A stretch of 64,000 nucleotides of DNA, from positions 923,017-987,016 of the forward strand of contig CAJNDT010006024.1 of the NCBI GenBank assembly GCA_905221615.1, given 5' to 3'. The stretch comes from Symbiodinium sp. CCMP2592 (taxonomy: Eukaryota > Sar > Dinophyceae > Suessiales > Symbiodiniaceae). Shown here piece by piece: positions 46,263 through 56,386 of this stretch (positions are counted from its first letter, which is position 1; the number at the start of each line of letters is the position of its first letter). The translations under genes and the position numbers were made by a program. The notes beneath the pieces are model-generated. The model was not told where the DNA came from. It saw only the letters and a list, made by a program, of their open reading frames with translations, and searched no databases.

Positions 46263-46688
46263 TGATTTTTTGATACATATATGTGTGTATACGTATAACA
46301 CAGATGCCATTGTATTACATATTACAAAGCTCTTGGTGTCACATATGACAATACTTCAATCACACAGACACACGCACACGATATCAAGATTGTCACATCA
46401 TATGACACACACACACACACAGACACAGTTGCCAGCACAATCGATCATGTCCTTCCGGACCAGCTCGCAAAAGGCCAGTTCGCTTATCACAATCGGGCCG
46501 GAAGGCCACTTCGCTTATCACAATCGGGCCAGAAGGCCACTTCGCTTCCTCCTTGCTAGATTCACTAGCATGCATGCATGATAGGTATCATTTTTGCATT
46601 TGTTTTGGTGCACGCCGCAGCCAGCTAGCAACTCTCGGCGGAAGCCTTAACGCCCCCTTCGCTCCTTCGCTCTCTTCCTCTTGCCGGA

Positions 46689-47762
46689 ATGGCACCGAAG
46701 TCGGCGCTCCCCAAGACCGGCGCCAAGGCTGGGCCCAAGAAGAGGGCCCAAAGCCAAGGCCGGGCCCCCGCCTTGCCGACGGAGGACATCAAGAGGTTCA
46801 AGTCCTTCGTCCAGGCGGAAGCCAAAAGGGGAGCGAGGAAGAATGACCAGACGGACTCCTTGGCGGAAGCCTACGATCAGTCCGATCGGGAGGGCAAGAG
46901 GGAGATCCTGGAGAAGTGGTCGAACGACCGCTCCCTGGGATGGGTGGCAGGCTACCTTCGGGAGAAGGCCTTCGTCCACTCGCAGGGATGCGAAACGCGC
47001 TCCTCTTGGCAGACGGAAGCTGCGATCTGTGCTCAGGAGGGTTTGGGCAACCTGGAGCACATTTCCGAGGACAACCGGAAGGTCTTGGACGAGCTGCTCA
47101 AGGACTACGAGGTTCGCGAGCACGAGATCCCGACTTTGGCCGCCCTTGGAATGAAGCAGTACCGGACCAAGAAGACCGAAGAGGTTGAAGCTACCGCGGA
47201 GCAAGACTCCGTTCGCCTCACCCTGAGCGCAACTGGAGTGGACAAGCCTGAGAAGGCCAGCAGCAGCGGCAGCAGGAACAAGGGCAAGAACTCCAACACG
47301 ACGCCCGTTCCGGGAGGTGCCCCTGGCGAGGTGGTGATCAACTACACGGTCCTCTGCGAGAAGACCAAGAAGGAGGTGACCAAGTTGTTGACCCTCGTCC
47401 GGAAGGCCGCTGCAAGTGCGGGCAGAGCCACGGTGGAGCCTAAGGAGTTCAAGGAAGCCGTGAGGCAGGGGCTCAGGGTCGTCCAGGACGCAGCCGACAA
47501 CGCCGAGGACTCGCTGGAGAACGTCACGTTCGACGAGCCCGGCTTGGAAGGCCTGCAGAAGCTCCTGGCGACACTGAAGGAGTCGCACGAAGCCTTCCTT
47601 GCGCTTCTGGCAAAGTGCTGTCCCAAAGCCTTGCCGAAAGCCAAGGCAAAGGCAAAGGCGGAAGCCAAGCCCGACGACTCCGCTGAGCCTGGCACTCCTG
47701 CTGACCCGCCCGCTGCTCCCGCGCCGGCTGCGCCTGCGGCTGCCAACGCTGAGGACAAGTAG
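46689..47762 (+). CDS. Element ORF6: 357-aa protein of unknown family
   Basis: An uninterrupted frame from ATG. The N-terminus is basic (KTGAKAGPKKRAQSQGR). A probably folded helical domain follows at residues 30-150 (EDIKRFKSFVQAEAKR, EKWSNDRSLGWVAGYLREKA). After a Ser/Gly/Asn linker there is a second helical domain at about 215-310 (CEKTKKEVTKLLTLVRKA, LLATLKESHEAFLALLAKC), then a Lys/Ala and Pro/Ala low-complexity tail. Motif-like GCGGAAGC codons (Ala-Glu-Ala) recur, as in ORF1-3. I recall similar N-terminal domains in dinoflagellate repeat-associated proteins but cannot name the family. A nucleic-acid-binding accessory role is possible. Confidence 0.6.
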   Translation: MAPKSALPKTGAKAGPKKRAQSQGRAPALPTEDIKRFKSFVQAEAKRGARKNDQTDSLAEAYDQSDREGKREILEKWSNDRSLGWVAGYLREKAFVHSQGCETRSSWQTEAAICAQEGLGNLEHISEDNRKVLDELLKDYEVREHEIPTLAALGMKQYRTKKTEEVEATAEQDSVRLTLSATGVDKPEKASSSGSRNKGKNSNTTPVPGGAPGEVVINYTVLCEKTKKEVTKLLTLVRKAAASAGRATVEPKEFKEAVRQGLRVVQDAADNAEDSLENVTFDEPGLEGLQKLLATLKESHEAFLALLAKCCPKALPKAKAKAKAEAKPDDSAEPGTPADPPAAPAPAAPAAANAEDK

Positions 47763-48520
47763 CTCGAAGTAGCTTGAAGCCAGAGGCGACCCCCTGCCGG
47801 AAGGAAGCACAGCTGTCCCAGCACAAGCTTGCCAAGACAACAGTTCTAGCAGCGGTGTCGCTCTCTGTCCGCAGTCCATGCGTTTTGAGATCAGCCTGGC
47901 CTGCGTTTCAGACTCGCCGAGCCCATGCGTTTTGTGATCAGCATGGAGCCTTTGGAGTTCTAGCTAGCAAAGCAGTTTTGACGGCAACCTCTCAGTCACC
48001 ATAACCCGGTTTATGTGTCATGCAAATTTGCATAGGGTTTGAGGTTTATTGCTTAAGGGTTTAAGACTTTAAAAAACGAAGTTACTTTCAGTTGTTGCGT
48101 AAGACAAAACTTTCAAGGTTTCACTTGACATTATACTGGGTTCATGGTGAGTTGCGGGAGCACGAAAGCCTAGAAACGTTGGCTCCAAAAGCGAGCCTGC
48201 TTCAGGAACGAAGCACGAACGGAAGTGGCCTGCTGACGGCAAAAATCGAGAGCCGAAGCCTTGTAGCTGCAGCAGCTATCGATTTCGAGAAGTTGCAAGG
48301 CAATTTGTGCGAACCCATTGGGCGGAAACCCAATTACAGCGAAGGCAGTATGTGTGCTCTGTCTACTACGTAAGTTTGCAGTCGATGCGATTAGTTCTGG
48401 CTTGCATATTTCTATGCTGCCCAGCGTTGCCAGGTGGGAAACGTTTCCAATGCTCGCTGTTTATGCAGCCGCATCTGAGACAAGTCCAAGCAGCCCCTCC
48501 CCCGCTCCTTACTGCTCGCC
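47763..48520. other. Intergenic spacer in the element
   Basis: No convincing gene. It contains a direct repeat of CCATGCGTTTTG plus GATCAGC (about 47877 and 47924). The region may hold promoter or leader sequence for the gene at 48524. Confidence 0.5.
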
Positions 48521-48523
48521 GCC

Positions 48524-49183
48524 ATGAGCGCCTTCCAGTGCTGCATTTTGACCTTCGCCGAGTCCCAGGTCGAAGAGCCCGAGCGCCCCAAGTCCTTCCG
48601 CTTCTTCAAGCTCGGCGAAAAGACCACGCGGCAGCTCAACTACATGATGGAGGCTTACGACCGCCAGTTTGATGAGCCGCGAGGCGAAGGTGCGGAAGCG
48701 CAGCCCGAAGGTGAGGTTGAGCAGCCGGAGGAGGAGGAGGAAGTGCCGGAAGGGGTCCGACGCTTCTACCGCCACAGCAAGGTGCGAGTGAGCTTTACCT
48801 ACGCCCAGAACTACCACTTCAAGCTGAAGAAGACCACGGAAGTGGGCGGTCGCAGGGTGTTCATCTTGAAGTCCGTCTCGGGACAGATGACACACCTGTG
48901 GGTGGAAGTCCTGAGCAGCCGGGTCGTCCAGCTTTTTTTGAGGCCCACCCTGCAAGGGGTCCGGGTGACGGCCAGCACCCTGGCCGGGCGACAGCTGGCG
49001 GAAGCCAGGCTTCCACCAAGCTCGACGCTCAAGAGCGCCACGGCTACTTTGCTGGAAAGCATGGACGTGTCGAGTGCGGAAGCCTCCTTCGTGAAGTTTG
49101 TGCTTGGCTCCGAGGCTGCGGTGATGGACCGCCCTTTGCGCAGCTTGAGCACAGTCATCAACGACTTGCGGAAGCGTCGTTGA
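48524..49183 (+). CDS. Element ORF7: 219-aa protein of unknown family
   Basis: An uninterrupted frame from an ATG in a CGCCATGAG context. It has three parts: an N-terminal segment (SFRFFKLGEKTTRQLNYMME), an acidic stretch (EQPEEEEEVPEG), and a C-terminal domain of alternating beta-like segments (KVRVSFTYAQNYHFKLKKTT, GGRRVFILKSVSGQMTHLWV) ending VINDLRKRR. Two perfect GGAA-loop hairpins lie inside the coding sequence (48834-48845 and 48995-49008). It sits 590 bp upstream of the transposase-like gene. The beta-rich C-terminal part could be a DNA-binding fold; this is speculation. Confidence 0.55.
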   Translation: MSAFQCCILTFAESQVEEPERPKSFRFFKLGEKTTRQLNYMMEAYDRQFDEPRGEGAEAQPEGEVEQPEEEEEVPEGVRRFYRHSKVRVSFTYAQNYHFKLKKTTEVGGRRVFILKSVSGQMTHLWVEVLSSRVVQLFLRPTLQGVRVTASTLAGRQLAEARLPPSSTLKSATATLLESMDVSSAEASFVKFVLGSEAAVMDRPLRSLSTVINDLRKRR

Positions 49184-49224
49184 TGACTTTACGAAGGGGT
49201 TTTTTTAAGCTGTCAGGAATGACA

Positions 49225-49301
49225 TGCATGGACTATAGATATGTTCTATAGTACGAGTTTGTTTTGACAAGGTCGTGCAAACTCTAAATATAGTCCATGC
49301 A
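49225..49301. repeat. Inverted repeat downstream of ORF7
   Basis: TGCATGGACTATA and its exact inverse TATAGTCCATGCA flank about 51 bp, starting about 40 bp after the ORF7 stop. It could be a 3'-end hairpin or a small MITE nested in the element. Confidence 0.7.
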
Positions 49302-49771
49302 CAATCCTGGCAGCAGGCATGCTGGAAGGCCCGAAGAGGCTATAGCTGGCAGCAGGCATGCTGGAAAGCCCTGAAAGGGCAGCATGCCTTTGCCCAGTCG
49401 CGAATTTGTTTGGCAGCAACAGGAATGCCCAGAAGAGGCTACCGCACAGGACGGCAGAGAACTTTGAAAAAAAAAGAGGCCTCCAACTGTTTCTGTGTGC
49501 ATGGAACTGCTGCTTCAGCTATACGTGCAGAGGTTGCCACCACCGACGTTGCTCACACGTCTCATGTCAGTTCACTTGTGCGCATGGCGTTGCATCAACC
49601 GCTGCAGCGCAGTGAAATCAAGCTTGCAGACATAGCCTGGAGGTCCGATGACAGATGCTTCAAAAACTATAAACAGAAATGCTTTTTAGCAAGTTCTTCA
49701 AGAAAGCATTTTTGAGACACATCTGCAATTTTTAGTGTAAGTCCTTGTTTACAGATATATAGGAATTCACC

Positions 49772-52015
49772 ATGTCGAAGCGGAAGCTGCCGGAAAGCGA
49801 GACAACCGAGAGGGTTGCTCGCCACGCAGCCAGACGAGATGCTCCGCCGTCTGCCGTTCGCGACCTCGCTGGGGAGCAGGTGGACCCCAGAACAAGGAGG
49901 AAAGCGGAGAAGGCCGCCGTGGATGCTCTCTACGACTACGTGGAGATTCCGCGAGCTGCGGAAGCGGCGGGTGTTGCTGCGGAAGCGGCGGGCGGCGCGG
50001 GAGCGGCTGCCGCGGGAGCGGCTGCTGCGGGAGCTTCTGCCACGGGAGCGGCTGCTGCGGGAGCTTCTGCCACGGGAGCGGCTGCGGAAGCAGAGCCGCT
50101 GAGGTACCCCGTCCTCAACGTCTTCAATGCCTGGGAAGCTTTGGCGCGGGAGTCGCCAGATTTCCAGCGTCTACTCCAGGCGAAGGCGGCAGGCGGAAGC
50201 CTCAGGCTCCGGTTTTCTGTTTATGGTGACGAGGTGACGCCCGGCAACCCGTTGGCGCCGGACAACCGGCAAAGGGCGTATTGCTTTTACATCAGCGCAC
50301 TCGAGTTCGAGGAGTTCCTCCTGTCCGAGATGTGCTGGTTCGTGCTCACCGTTGTGCCCACTGTCACCATGAAAACCGTCAAGGCAGGATTGTCTGGCTT
50401 TGTACGATGTTTGTACCGCCACCTGCGATATCTGCAGCTGGGTGCCAATATCCAGCTCGGCGGAAGTCAGCTCTTCGTGCATGGTGCTGTTTCGCATTGC
50501 TTGTATGATGCAGCGGCTTTGCATGGAGTGCTGGGAAGCACCGGACAGTCAGGAAACAAGCCTTGCTTCCGCTGCGGCAACGTTTACAGTCGCTTCAAGA
50601 AGTTGCCGCCAGACGCTGACCGCCAAGGCCTGCGAACTTTGAACGCCACGGAAAATCAGCTTCGCACTATGACAAATGAGCACATCTTCGAGGTGGTGGA
50701 CCATGTCCTGGCGGCATCCCGAACCCAGCCGTCACTTTTCTCGTAAATGATATTTCGCAGACATGTGTTGTTTTTTGCAGGGTTTTCCAAACAATGGCAA
50801 CTGCTTATATATATAGGTGTATATATACATTAAATACATAGAGGCATTAACACGTTTTTGGGCTACGTGTGTTTGCCCACGGTCTTCGTCAGGAAAACCA
50901 AAGTCAAGCAACTTGTCACAGACGTTGGCTGGAATGCTCTGGAAGGAAGCTTGCTCACGGACGATGCTACTCGGCGCGAAGTGCCACCTTTGATGCACTA
51001 CTTCGATCCCATGCATGTCTTCTTCGTGCAGGGACAGTTTTCCAGGCATGTCGGCTTTCTTTTGAAGGCATTGCAGAAGATGGGCTGGACCCCTGACCGC
51101 ATAGCCGAAGCCTGCACAGATGATTCCATCAAGCACCGAAGAAGCACTCGCAAGGTCGGCCGGGCGCAATTTGCTCGCGAGCTGGGAGACAAATATTTCA
51201 CTGAAGATGGAACTTGGAAAGTCTCCGCATCCAGCCAGCTTGGAGCTGCTCCGTTGCTTCACTTCCTCATTCGTTTCATAGTCTTTCCAACCGTAACTTG
51301 TCCTGACATGAAGAAGGAATTGCAGGCGTTTCTCCTTCTCGGCTCCGTCCTATCTTTGTGGATGCAGATCAAGTTCACTCCTTACGGTGAGACTGTGCGG
51401 AAGCACGCTGAATCTGCTGAAGCTCTGCGGAATCATGCGGAAGCATTGGCATGCCGTTTCCAGAACGCCATCAACGCCTACATTGCTGCTTTTCATGAGG
51501 TCTACGGCTTGGAGAAGATGAGGCCAAAAACACATTACATGCTGCACTTAGTGCAGCAGTACAGAGACCACTGTCGGATGCTGGATGCTTTCGTTCTCGA
51601 GCGCAAACATCGCGCCGCAAAGACCAAAATCGAGCATCTGTCCGGAAAGGGACACAATTCGGTGGTGTCCGTGCTGCACTCCCTTTGGAGTCTGCAGATT
51701 TCCGAAATCCGCGAAGCTCAACCCTTCGGTTTCAGTTGCGACGGAAATCGCTTGGATTCTGGGCCCTACAAGATTGAGCTTGGCCAAGTCGTTTGGTTTC
51801 CTTTGCACCGCAAAGCAGGTTTGGTGGAAGAAATTTGGCTGGAAAAGCAAATCATCTGGATCTCGGTCAAAGCGTTCATGGAAGTCAAGACAGAGCCTGG
51901 GTGTTTAGTGTTTGCAGAACCACTGCAAAGAATGCGAGCCTGCCTGCAGCAGCACCAATTCTTGCTGCCGCCTTGCTGGATGCTGGAAGGAAACTCTTTG
52001 ACGATGTTGTTCTGA
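49772..52015 (+). CDS. Transposase-like protein of the element (at least two exons)
   Basis: Two frames, 49772-50746 (324 codons) and about 50846-52015 (more than 385 codons), are separated by about 100 bp with intron-like features (a TTTTTTGCAG acceptor at 50760 and TA-rich sequence). The first part has a basic N-terminus, Ala/Gly repeats (AAAAGASATGAA), then LRLRFSVYGDEVTPGNPLAP and a Cys pair (CFRCGNVYSRFK). The second has HYFDPMHVFFVQGQFSRHVG and later RPKTHYMLHLVQQY and LDAFVLERKHR. The D of YGDE, the D of FDPMH and the E of LERKHR are plausible catalytic residues of an RNase-H-like DDE transposase, as in the CACTA/Tnp2, Plavaka or KDZ groups. It lies next to the right end. Splice sites are not certain, so the exact product and its integrity are open. 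Confidence 0.65.
50747..50845 (+). other. Probable intron region in the transposase-like gene
   Basis: TCTC|GTAAATG is a possible donor and TTTTTTGCAG|GG (50751-50780) a possible acceptor. A second AG follows the TA-rich segment just before GCATTAACACG. One or two introns are possible; I could not fix phase with confidence. Confidence 0.4.
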
Positions 52016-52328
52016 CTCTGCAGTGGTCGCCGCAGCGAGCGGTCTGAGGAAAAGACTGCAGCCAGTCCGGGGATGCATACTGCATGCACTCATGCGATGC
52101 TGCCCTTAAGTCTCTATATGAGCTGGAAGCCTTGCACTCCCATGAGCCGGAAGGTTTGCATCTCTTTTTAAAGCAGTTGATATTTGCCGGACGTCTTGCG
52201 TGAGTAAATAGTCGCAGAAAGCTTGCGAGTAACTCGGAAAGTTTGCGCCTTTGTGCCTTTGTCTGCCATGGTGTGTCTTTGCGTCTCGATTCTTGTTGTT
52301 TCTCCGTTTCGTTATTTTAAGCCTGTAT

Positions 52329-52384
52329 AAGCTAACTTTTTCTAACTTATGTTAACTTATGTTATCTTTTTAGCTAACTTATTT
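52329..52384 (+). repeat. Right subterminal repeats
   Basis: CTAACTTATGTTAACTTATG and related units, in the same orientation as those at 36391-36449. Confidence 0.7.
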
Positions 52385-52401
52385 AACCTCTTAGTATCAT
52401 G

Positions 52402-52449
52402 TATATCTTAACTTAAGCCACACGCACTATCTTAGTGGGGAGTACGGTG
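52402..52449 (-). repeat. Right terminal inverted repeat
   Basis: 48 bp reading TATATCTTAA to CGGTG, the imperfect inverse of the left end. Confidence 0.82.
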
Positions 52450-54141
52450 TGTTCATGATCATGGTGCTGATGAATGATGATGATGACGGTGATGATGATG
52501 ATGATGATGATGATGGTGATGGTGATGCTGATGATGATGGCGACGATGAGGATGATGTGACGAATGGCCTCAAGGAGTCTTGTGAATATTGCTACTACCT
52601 GACAGCCATGTGATGGCCGCTCTCGCGAAGCACAGTGCCGAAGGCTTGGGATATCTCTAGTCGGACATATCAGCTGATGTGGAAAGGGCGGGCAGTCGTC
52701 ACCACTGTAGCTACATTTGTACTGTAGCTACCCCTGTCAAACGCTTGCAAGTTTTCTGCATATGCGCATGCTTGAATAATGGCTCCTGCCGAGTTCCCCA
52801 TGATTTCAAATCTTCCGTTCTACTCACCTGCGGCTCCAAGTGCCCTTGGCTTTACGACGCAAGATAATCGTTTGGTCAGGTGAACACTCCAGAGGTCCGT
52901 ATTCACAACTGCCTTTATCGCATCCTCTAAGAGAGCTATCTACGAGTACAATCTGCTCCCAATCGTAAGGCGTCTCACACGGGGCACCTGGTGAAGCCTC
53001 CTCCGTGCCGAGCGCAGCAGGAAATCCTTCACAAAAGCCACGATTCGCTCCTGCAGCTGGGTTTGACAGGCTTCTGGATTTTTTATGATTCTATAACCCC
53101 CCCTTAGAACCATAATAAAAATGACAAGAAAATTCCCCTGGTTGTATATGAAAAAACAAAAGAATCCTAAGGAGACTACAGCTTTCTGGGATCGGATGTG
53201 GAACCCATCGCAAGAGACCAAGGCATCTTGCTCTTTGAACAGTTACCAGGGGCGGACTTTGGCTACTCGAGCGATGATGTACTGAACATCAACGACGTTG
53301 CGGCCTCTATTGGTCAACGCGCTTGCATTGAAGGATCTTCTTCAGCCAAAATCTCACACACAGCACCTAGGGAAGGGAGCAACAGCACCCCCAAATTCAC
53401 CCTTAGCCTTAAACCCAAAAGCCCAACCTAATCCCGAGACCCTAGAACCCAAACCGTGAATGCCCTCCCTTAGCCCAGCTCCCCCTGGAAAATTCCTCGC
53501 TCGCTCTCTGCCGCGCCGTCTCGTGTCGTCGGCTCAGCTCCTCACACTACAAAGCAGGCTCGGGGTCGTGAGTTATGCTGCTATAAGGTAGGGGCCTTTA
53601 TGATTAGACTGCTGTTTTTGGGGTATTTAAACAAATACTAAGTATGCATATATAGTATTGTGCATATTGGTAGTTATTCAGACGTCTAGATTGTGCAGGC
53701 CGATGGCTTCAAGCTGGCTGGGGATTAGGGTTTAGAGTTTAGTGTCTCGTTCTCGTACGTACTCGGTTGAAAAAACTGCATGCTGCTACGTAAAGGATCA
53801 CACCTGAAAATGCGATCAGCCCTTCTCAAGACGTCGTCTCGTGCCATATAGTCATGGTACAGATCGAATTTGCCCTTGCTTTGTTAAAGCCGTTGCTTCA
53901 CCACCGCTGTGCAGAACAAGCTAAGTTGTGAGGTGAGAATGTACAGCACTACGGCAGGACAGAGCCGACTGCACTAGTGCAGGCCGCAAGCACCTGCCTC
54001 TACGGTTCTCCTTTTAGGTACCAGCACATATAGTCACGATCGTAACAATAGTAATGTTGGAGACCACAATACCGTACAACGACCAGCATAGCATACTCAT
54101 CTGAGAATCAAAGTAGCAAAACCTGGAATAGGGGTTGGTAG

Positions 54142-54240
54142 GGTTGATGATATAAATCCTGCATTACCCACTATAAGGAATATACCATAATTCCCATAGT
54201 TTAGGATCCTTAAGGTAATGCAGGATTTACATCATCAACC
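54142..54240. repeat. MITE-like element with GGTTGATGAT ends
   Basis: GGTTGATGATATAAATCCTG at the left is mirrored by CAGGATTTACATCATCAACC at the right, with GCATTACC/GGTAATGC continuing the arms inward. The whole is 99 bp. No target-site duplication is obvious. Confidence 0.85.
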
Positions 54241-54550
54241 GTATGACTCTTGCTACGAACAGCACTGCAGGGCCTGCGACACTCGCAGCCAGCGTGTTGA
54301 AGCCAGCGCAAGCACAACCTTCAAGAGATTGAGCAGCAGGCTCCCCACTGCACGGAGCTTAAGGAAATTATAGGTATAGGGTCCTCAACAAGTATAAGCA
54401 AAGTTGTCGCTATTTCACTAATTCTACCATTAGGGAGTTTAGGGTAATACAGTGAGCCAGTACTCCGACCCATGCATAGTGTCACCTGTGACGGAGCATA
54501 CGGATTGTCTGTTTTGGGAAACTGGTGAAGTCAAAGCTCCGGGTTTCGTG

Positions 54551-54615
54551 GTATACTACACTTTAATTGATTAGGAAACCCCCAAGACCCTATTCTAATT
54601 ACCAAGGCCCCGATA
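54551..54615 (-). repeat. Family B short repeat, reverse orientation
   Basis: TATACTACACTTTAATTGAT, then GGAAACCCCCAAGACCCTAT and TCTAATTACCAAGGCCCC, the complement of the family B pattern. Confidence 0.6.
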
Positions 54616-55196
54616 ATAAATAAACCCGAGCTGAACCCGCAGCTGTGTCAGCTCGCTCGCCTCTTTCCTGCCTACATCGAGCTTCTCTTCGCTGACCACC
54701 CGCCTGACACCGGCAATCAGTCGCTCAGGGAGTCGCCACACTTCCCTCCGTTTAGGGTTTAGGGTATTACATGGTACAGCCTACTGAGAGCCCTGAACTC
54801 AGCATCACTAAGATGCTGCTTCTTGCAAGTTCGTGGCTATCAGCGGCACCCCGAAAAAGAATGGAATCCAAATCTCAGGTCAGGTTTAACGTTTCGCACC
54901 TATGATGTGCTGAGCTGCCTGAGCAAAAGGGACTAGTTTTTACAGCGATAACAAAAAAGGAAATTGTTTGCGTTGTGCACAAACGATGAGCCAGGCAGAT
55001 TTCTCTCTACTCTTCCAGAGCAGTGTATATGCACTCCGCTTCAAGAAGCAAGATGAAACCTTTGAGCTTTGAGTCTGCTTGCTCGCCGGTTTTACACGAG
55101 AAGGCGATGACAACATCCCATGAACCGCTATGGAGTTGGACACTTCGCGATTTCGGGCTGCTCCTGTCTTGGCGGCACAAGGTAATAAAGCAAAAG

Positions 55197-55281
55197 CCAG
55201 AAAGTTGGAATATGATTATCCTAAACCCTTTATGGTAAATTATAAGGTATCCTACCCTGAAACCATATTCCAACTTTCTGG
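55197..55281. repeat. Palindromic element, 17-bp arms
   Basis: CCAGAAAGTTGGAATAT and its exact inverse ATATTCCAACTTTCTGG enclose about 50 bp containing CCTAAACCCTTTATGG. Confidence 0.82.
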
Positions 55282-56339
55282 AGTTCCCTTTAGAGTGCTC
55301 AGGAACAGCCTCCAACGAAGCCAACTTCGTTGCAGCCACTGTTCTCTCCAGCGGCGCTGCAGCCATGCCTCCGCGAAGGGAACCCTGGACACGCGTTGTA
55401 GCAAGAAGCACCAGTTAGCGGTAAGAGAAGACATGAGCAGACGAGAGTAAGTGGTTGTCAAAGCAACAAACCGGGTTCGGGACCACACCGTCCTGCACGA
55501 TAAACAAATTGCGAAAACGCATGGAGTCATTGCTACGCCCATAGCTTTAGGATACAAGGTGCAACTAGTCATACTGGAATCGCGCTCTGGTTGCTATTCT
55601 TGCGATGGCTGGGAAAATGAGGTAGTTACGTCTTAAGATCCTCACTATAAGCACCCAAACAAGGTACCTATATTCAGAGTACCTACAGCTCTATTCAAGC
55701 AGTGCTCGCGTCGTTTTGGACAGAACCGTTTCACGCCTTGGGCTCGATCATTATGGCTTTAGGAGGAAACCGAAGGGCCGTCACAATTGGAAAAGGGTCT
55801 TGCGGTACATGGCACTACATTAAAACCCCAGTAACATCCTCTTTTGGATAGGAACACCACTGGACCACAGGAATGCCGCGAAGGGTTTGGAATTGCAGGT
55901 GTTGCTTTTAGGCTTGAAGTCTCGAGCTACCGTTGCGGTTTAGGAGTTGTGGTTTTCAGTACAGCCTACTTACAGCCACCGTCTAACTGACGGCAGTCAT
56001 ATGACAATCGCCTCCGGGACCATGCGAAGCATCCCTGGAAGTCCTGCCATCCCCGCAAGCATCTGACGCTGTGTATATACATACGTGTATGTTCATGTAT
56101 ATACATGTGTATGTGTGTATATATATATATGTGTGTATGTATATGTACATACACATACATACATACATGCGTACATACATACGTACATACATACTTAAAC
56201 ATACATACCTTCATCTCGCATGTGTAGATAGTTAGATAGATAGCTAAATAGATAGTGTTGGTTTTTGTTACCTTCTCTCTCCCTGTCTCTCTCCCCTCGA
56301 GCTCATGACTGGTGGCCTTTACAGGCGGCTGGCTTTTAG

Positions 56340-56386
56340 GGTTTCGGGGTTCGGGGTTTAGGGTTTATAAACCCTAAACCCTAAAC
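56340..56386. repeat. Small telomere-like palindrome
   Basis: TTTAGGGTTTATAAACCCTAAA is a perfect 22-bp inverted repeat formed by TTTAGGG meeting CCCTAAA, with extra units on each side. Confidence 0.8.

Larger units (their letters stand above)
36931..51446 (+). repeat. Dispersed GGAA/GGGA-loop minihairpins (cluster)
   Basis: Examples with perfect arms: 36931-36944 (CGACT), 37966-37977 and 38181-38192 (CTGC), 38340-38355 (ACTGCT), 38777-38792 (GGAGGC), 40075, 40128 (GGGA loop), 40163, 40196 and 42712 (GGCC), 40458 and 40486 (AGGT), 40720 and 41815 (CGCC), 41083, 41473, 42120, 42978, 43220 and 43261 (GACC), 41217 (CCGCC), 41242 (AGCC), 41968 (AGGCT), 42138 (AGACC), 42380 (GGCT, GGGA loop), 43236 and 50528 (GTGCT, GGGA loop), 46496 (GGCC), 48834 (CCAC), 48995 (CTGGC), 50082 (CTGC), 50191 (AGGC), 51395 (GTGC), 51435 (ATGC). 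A six-pair example with one G-T wobble is 38414-38429 (ATATAC). The left arm is in parentheses; the right arm is its complement. All have the purine loop on the plus strand. Confidence 0.85.
36222..52449 (+). mobile_element. 16.2-kb CACTA-like DNA transposon with multiple ORFs
   Basis: The left end starts CACTGTACTG (36222) and the right end inverts to CACCGTACTC (52449). The two termini align over 49 columns with 41 matches, including the shared block GTGCGTGTGGC and TAAGTTAAGATATA. Just inside both ends are repeated CTAACTTATGTTAACTTA units, like the subterminal repeats of CACTA/En-Spm elements. All called genes inside point right, and the last is transposase-like. The CACTG start, subterminal repeats and transposase support a CACTA-type assignment. 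No 3-bp target-site duplication is visible (AGA on the left, TGT on the right). Coding density and GC content rise sharply inside compared with both flanks. Confidence 0.75.

Noticed and set aside
44604-46278. Frames up to 541 codons, rich in His/Pro/Thr or Gly/Val/Trp
   Set aside because: All frames of the A/C satellite lack stops; composition alone explains them.
36222-52449. Exact target-site duplication for the large element
   Set aside because: Flanking triplets differ (AGA and TGT) and no longer match was found at nearby alternative boundaries.
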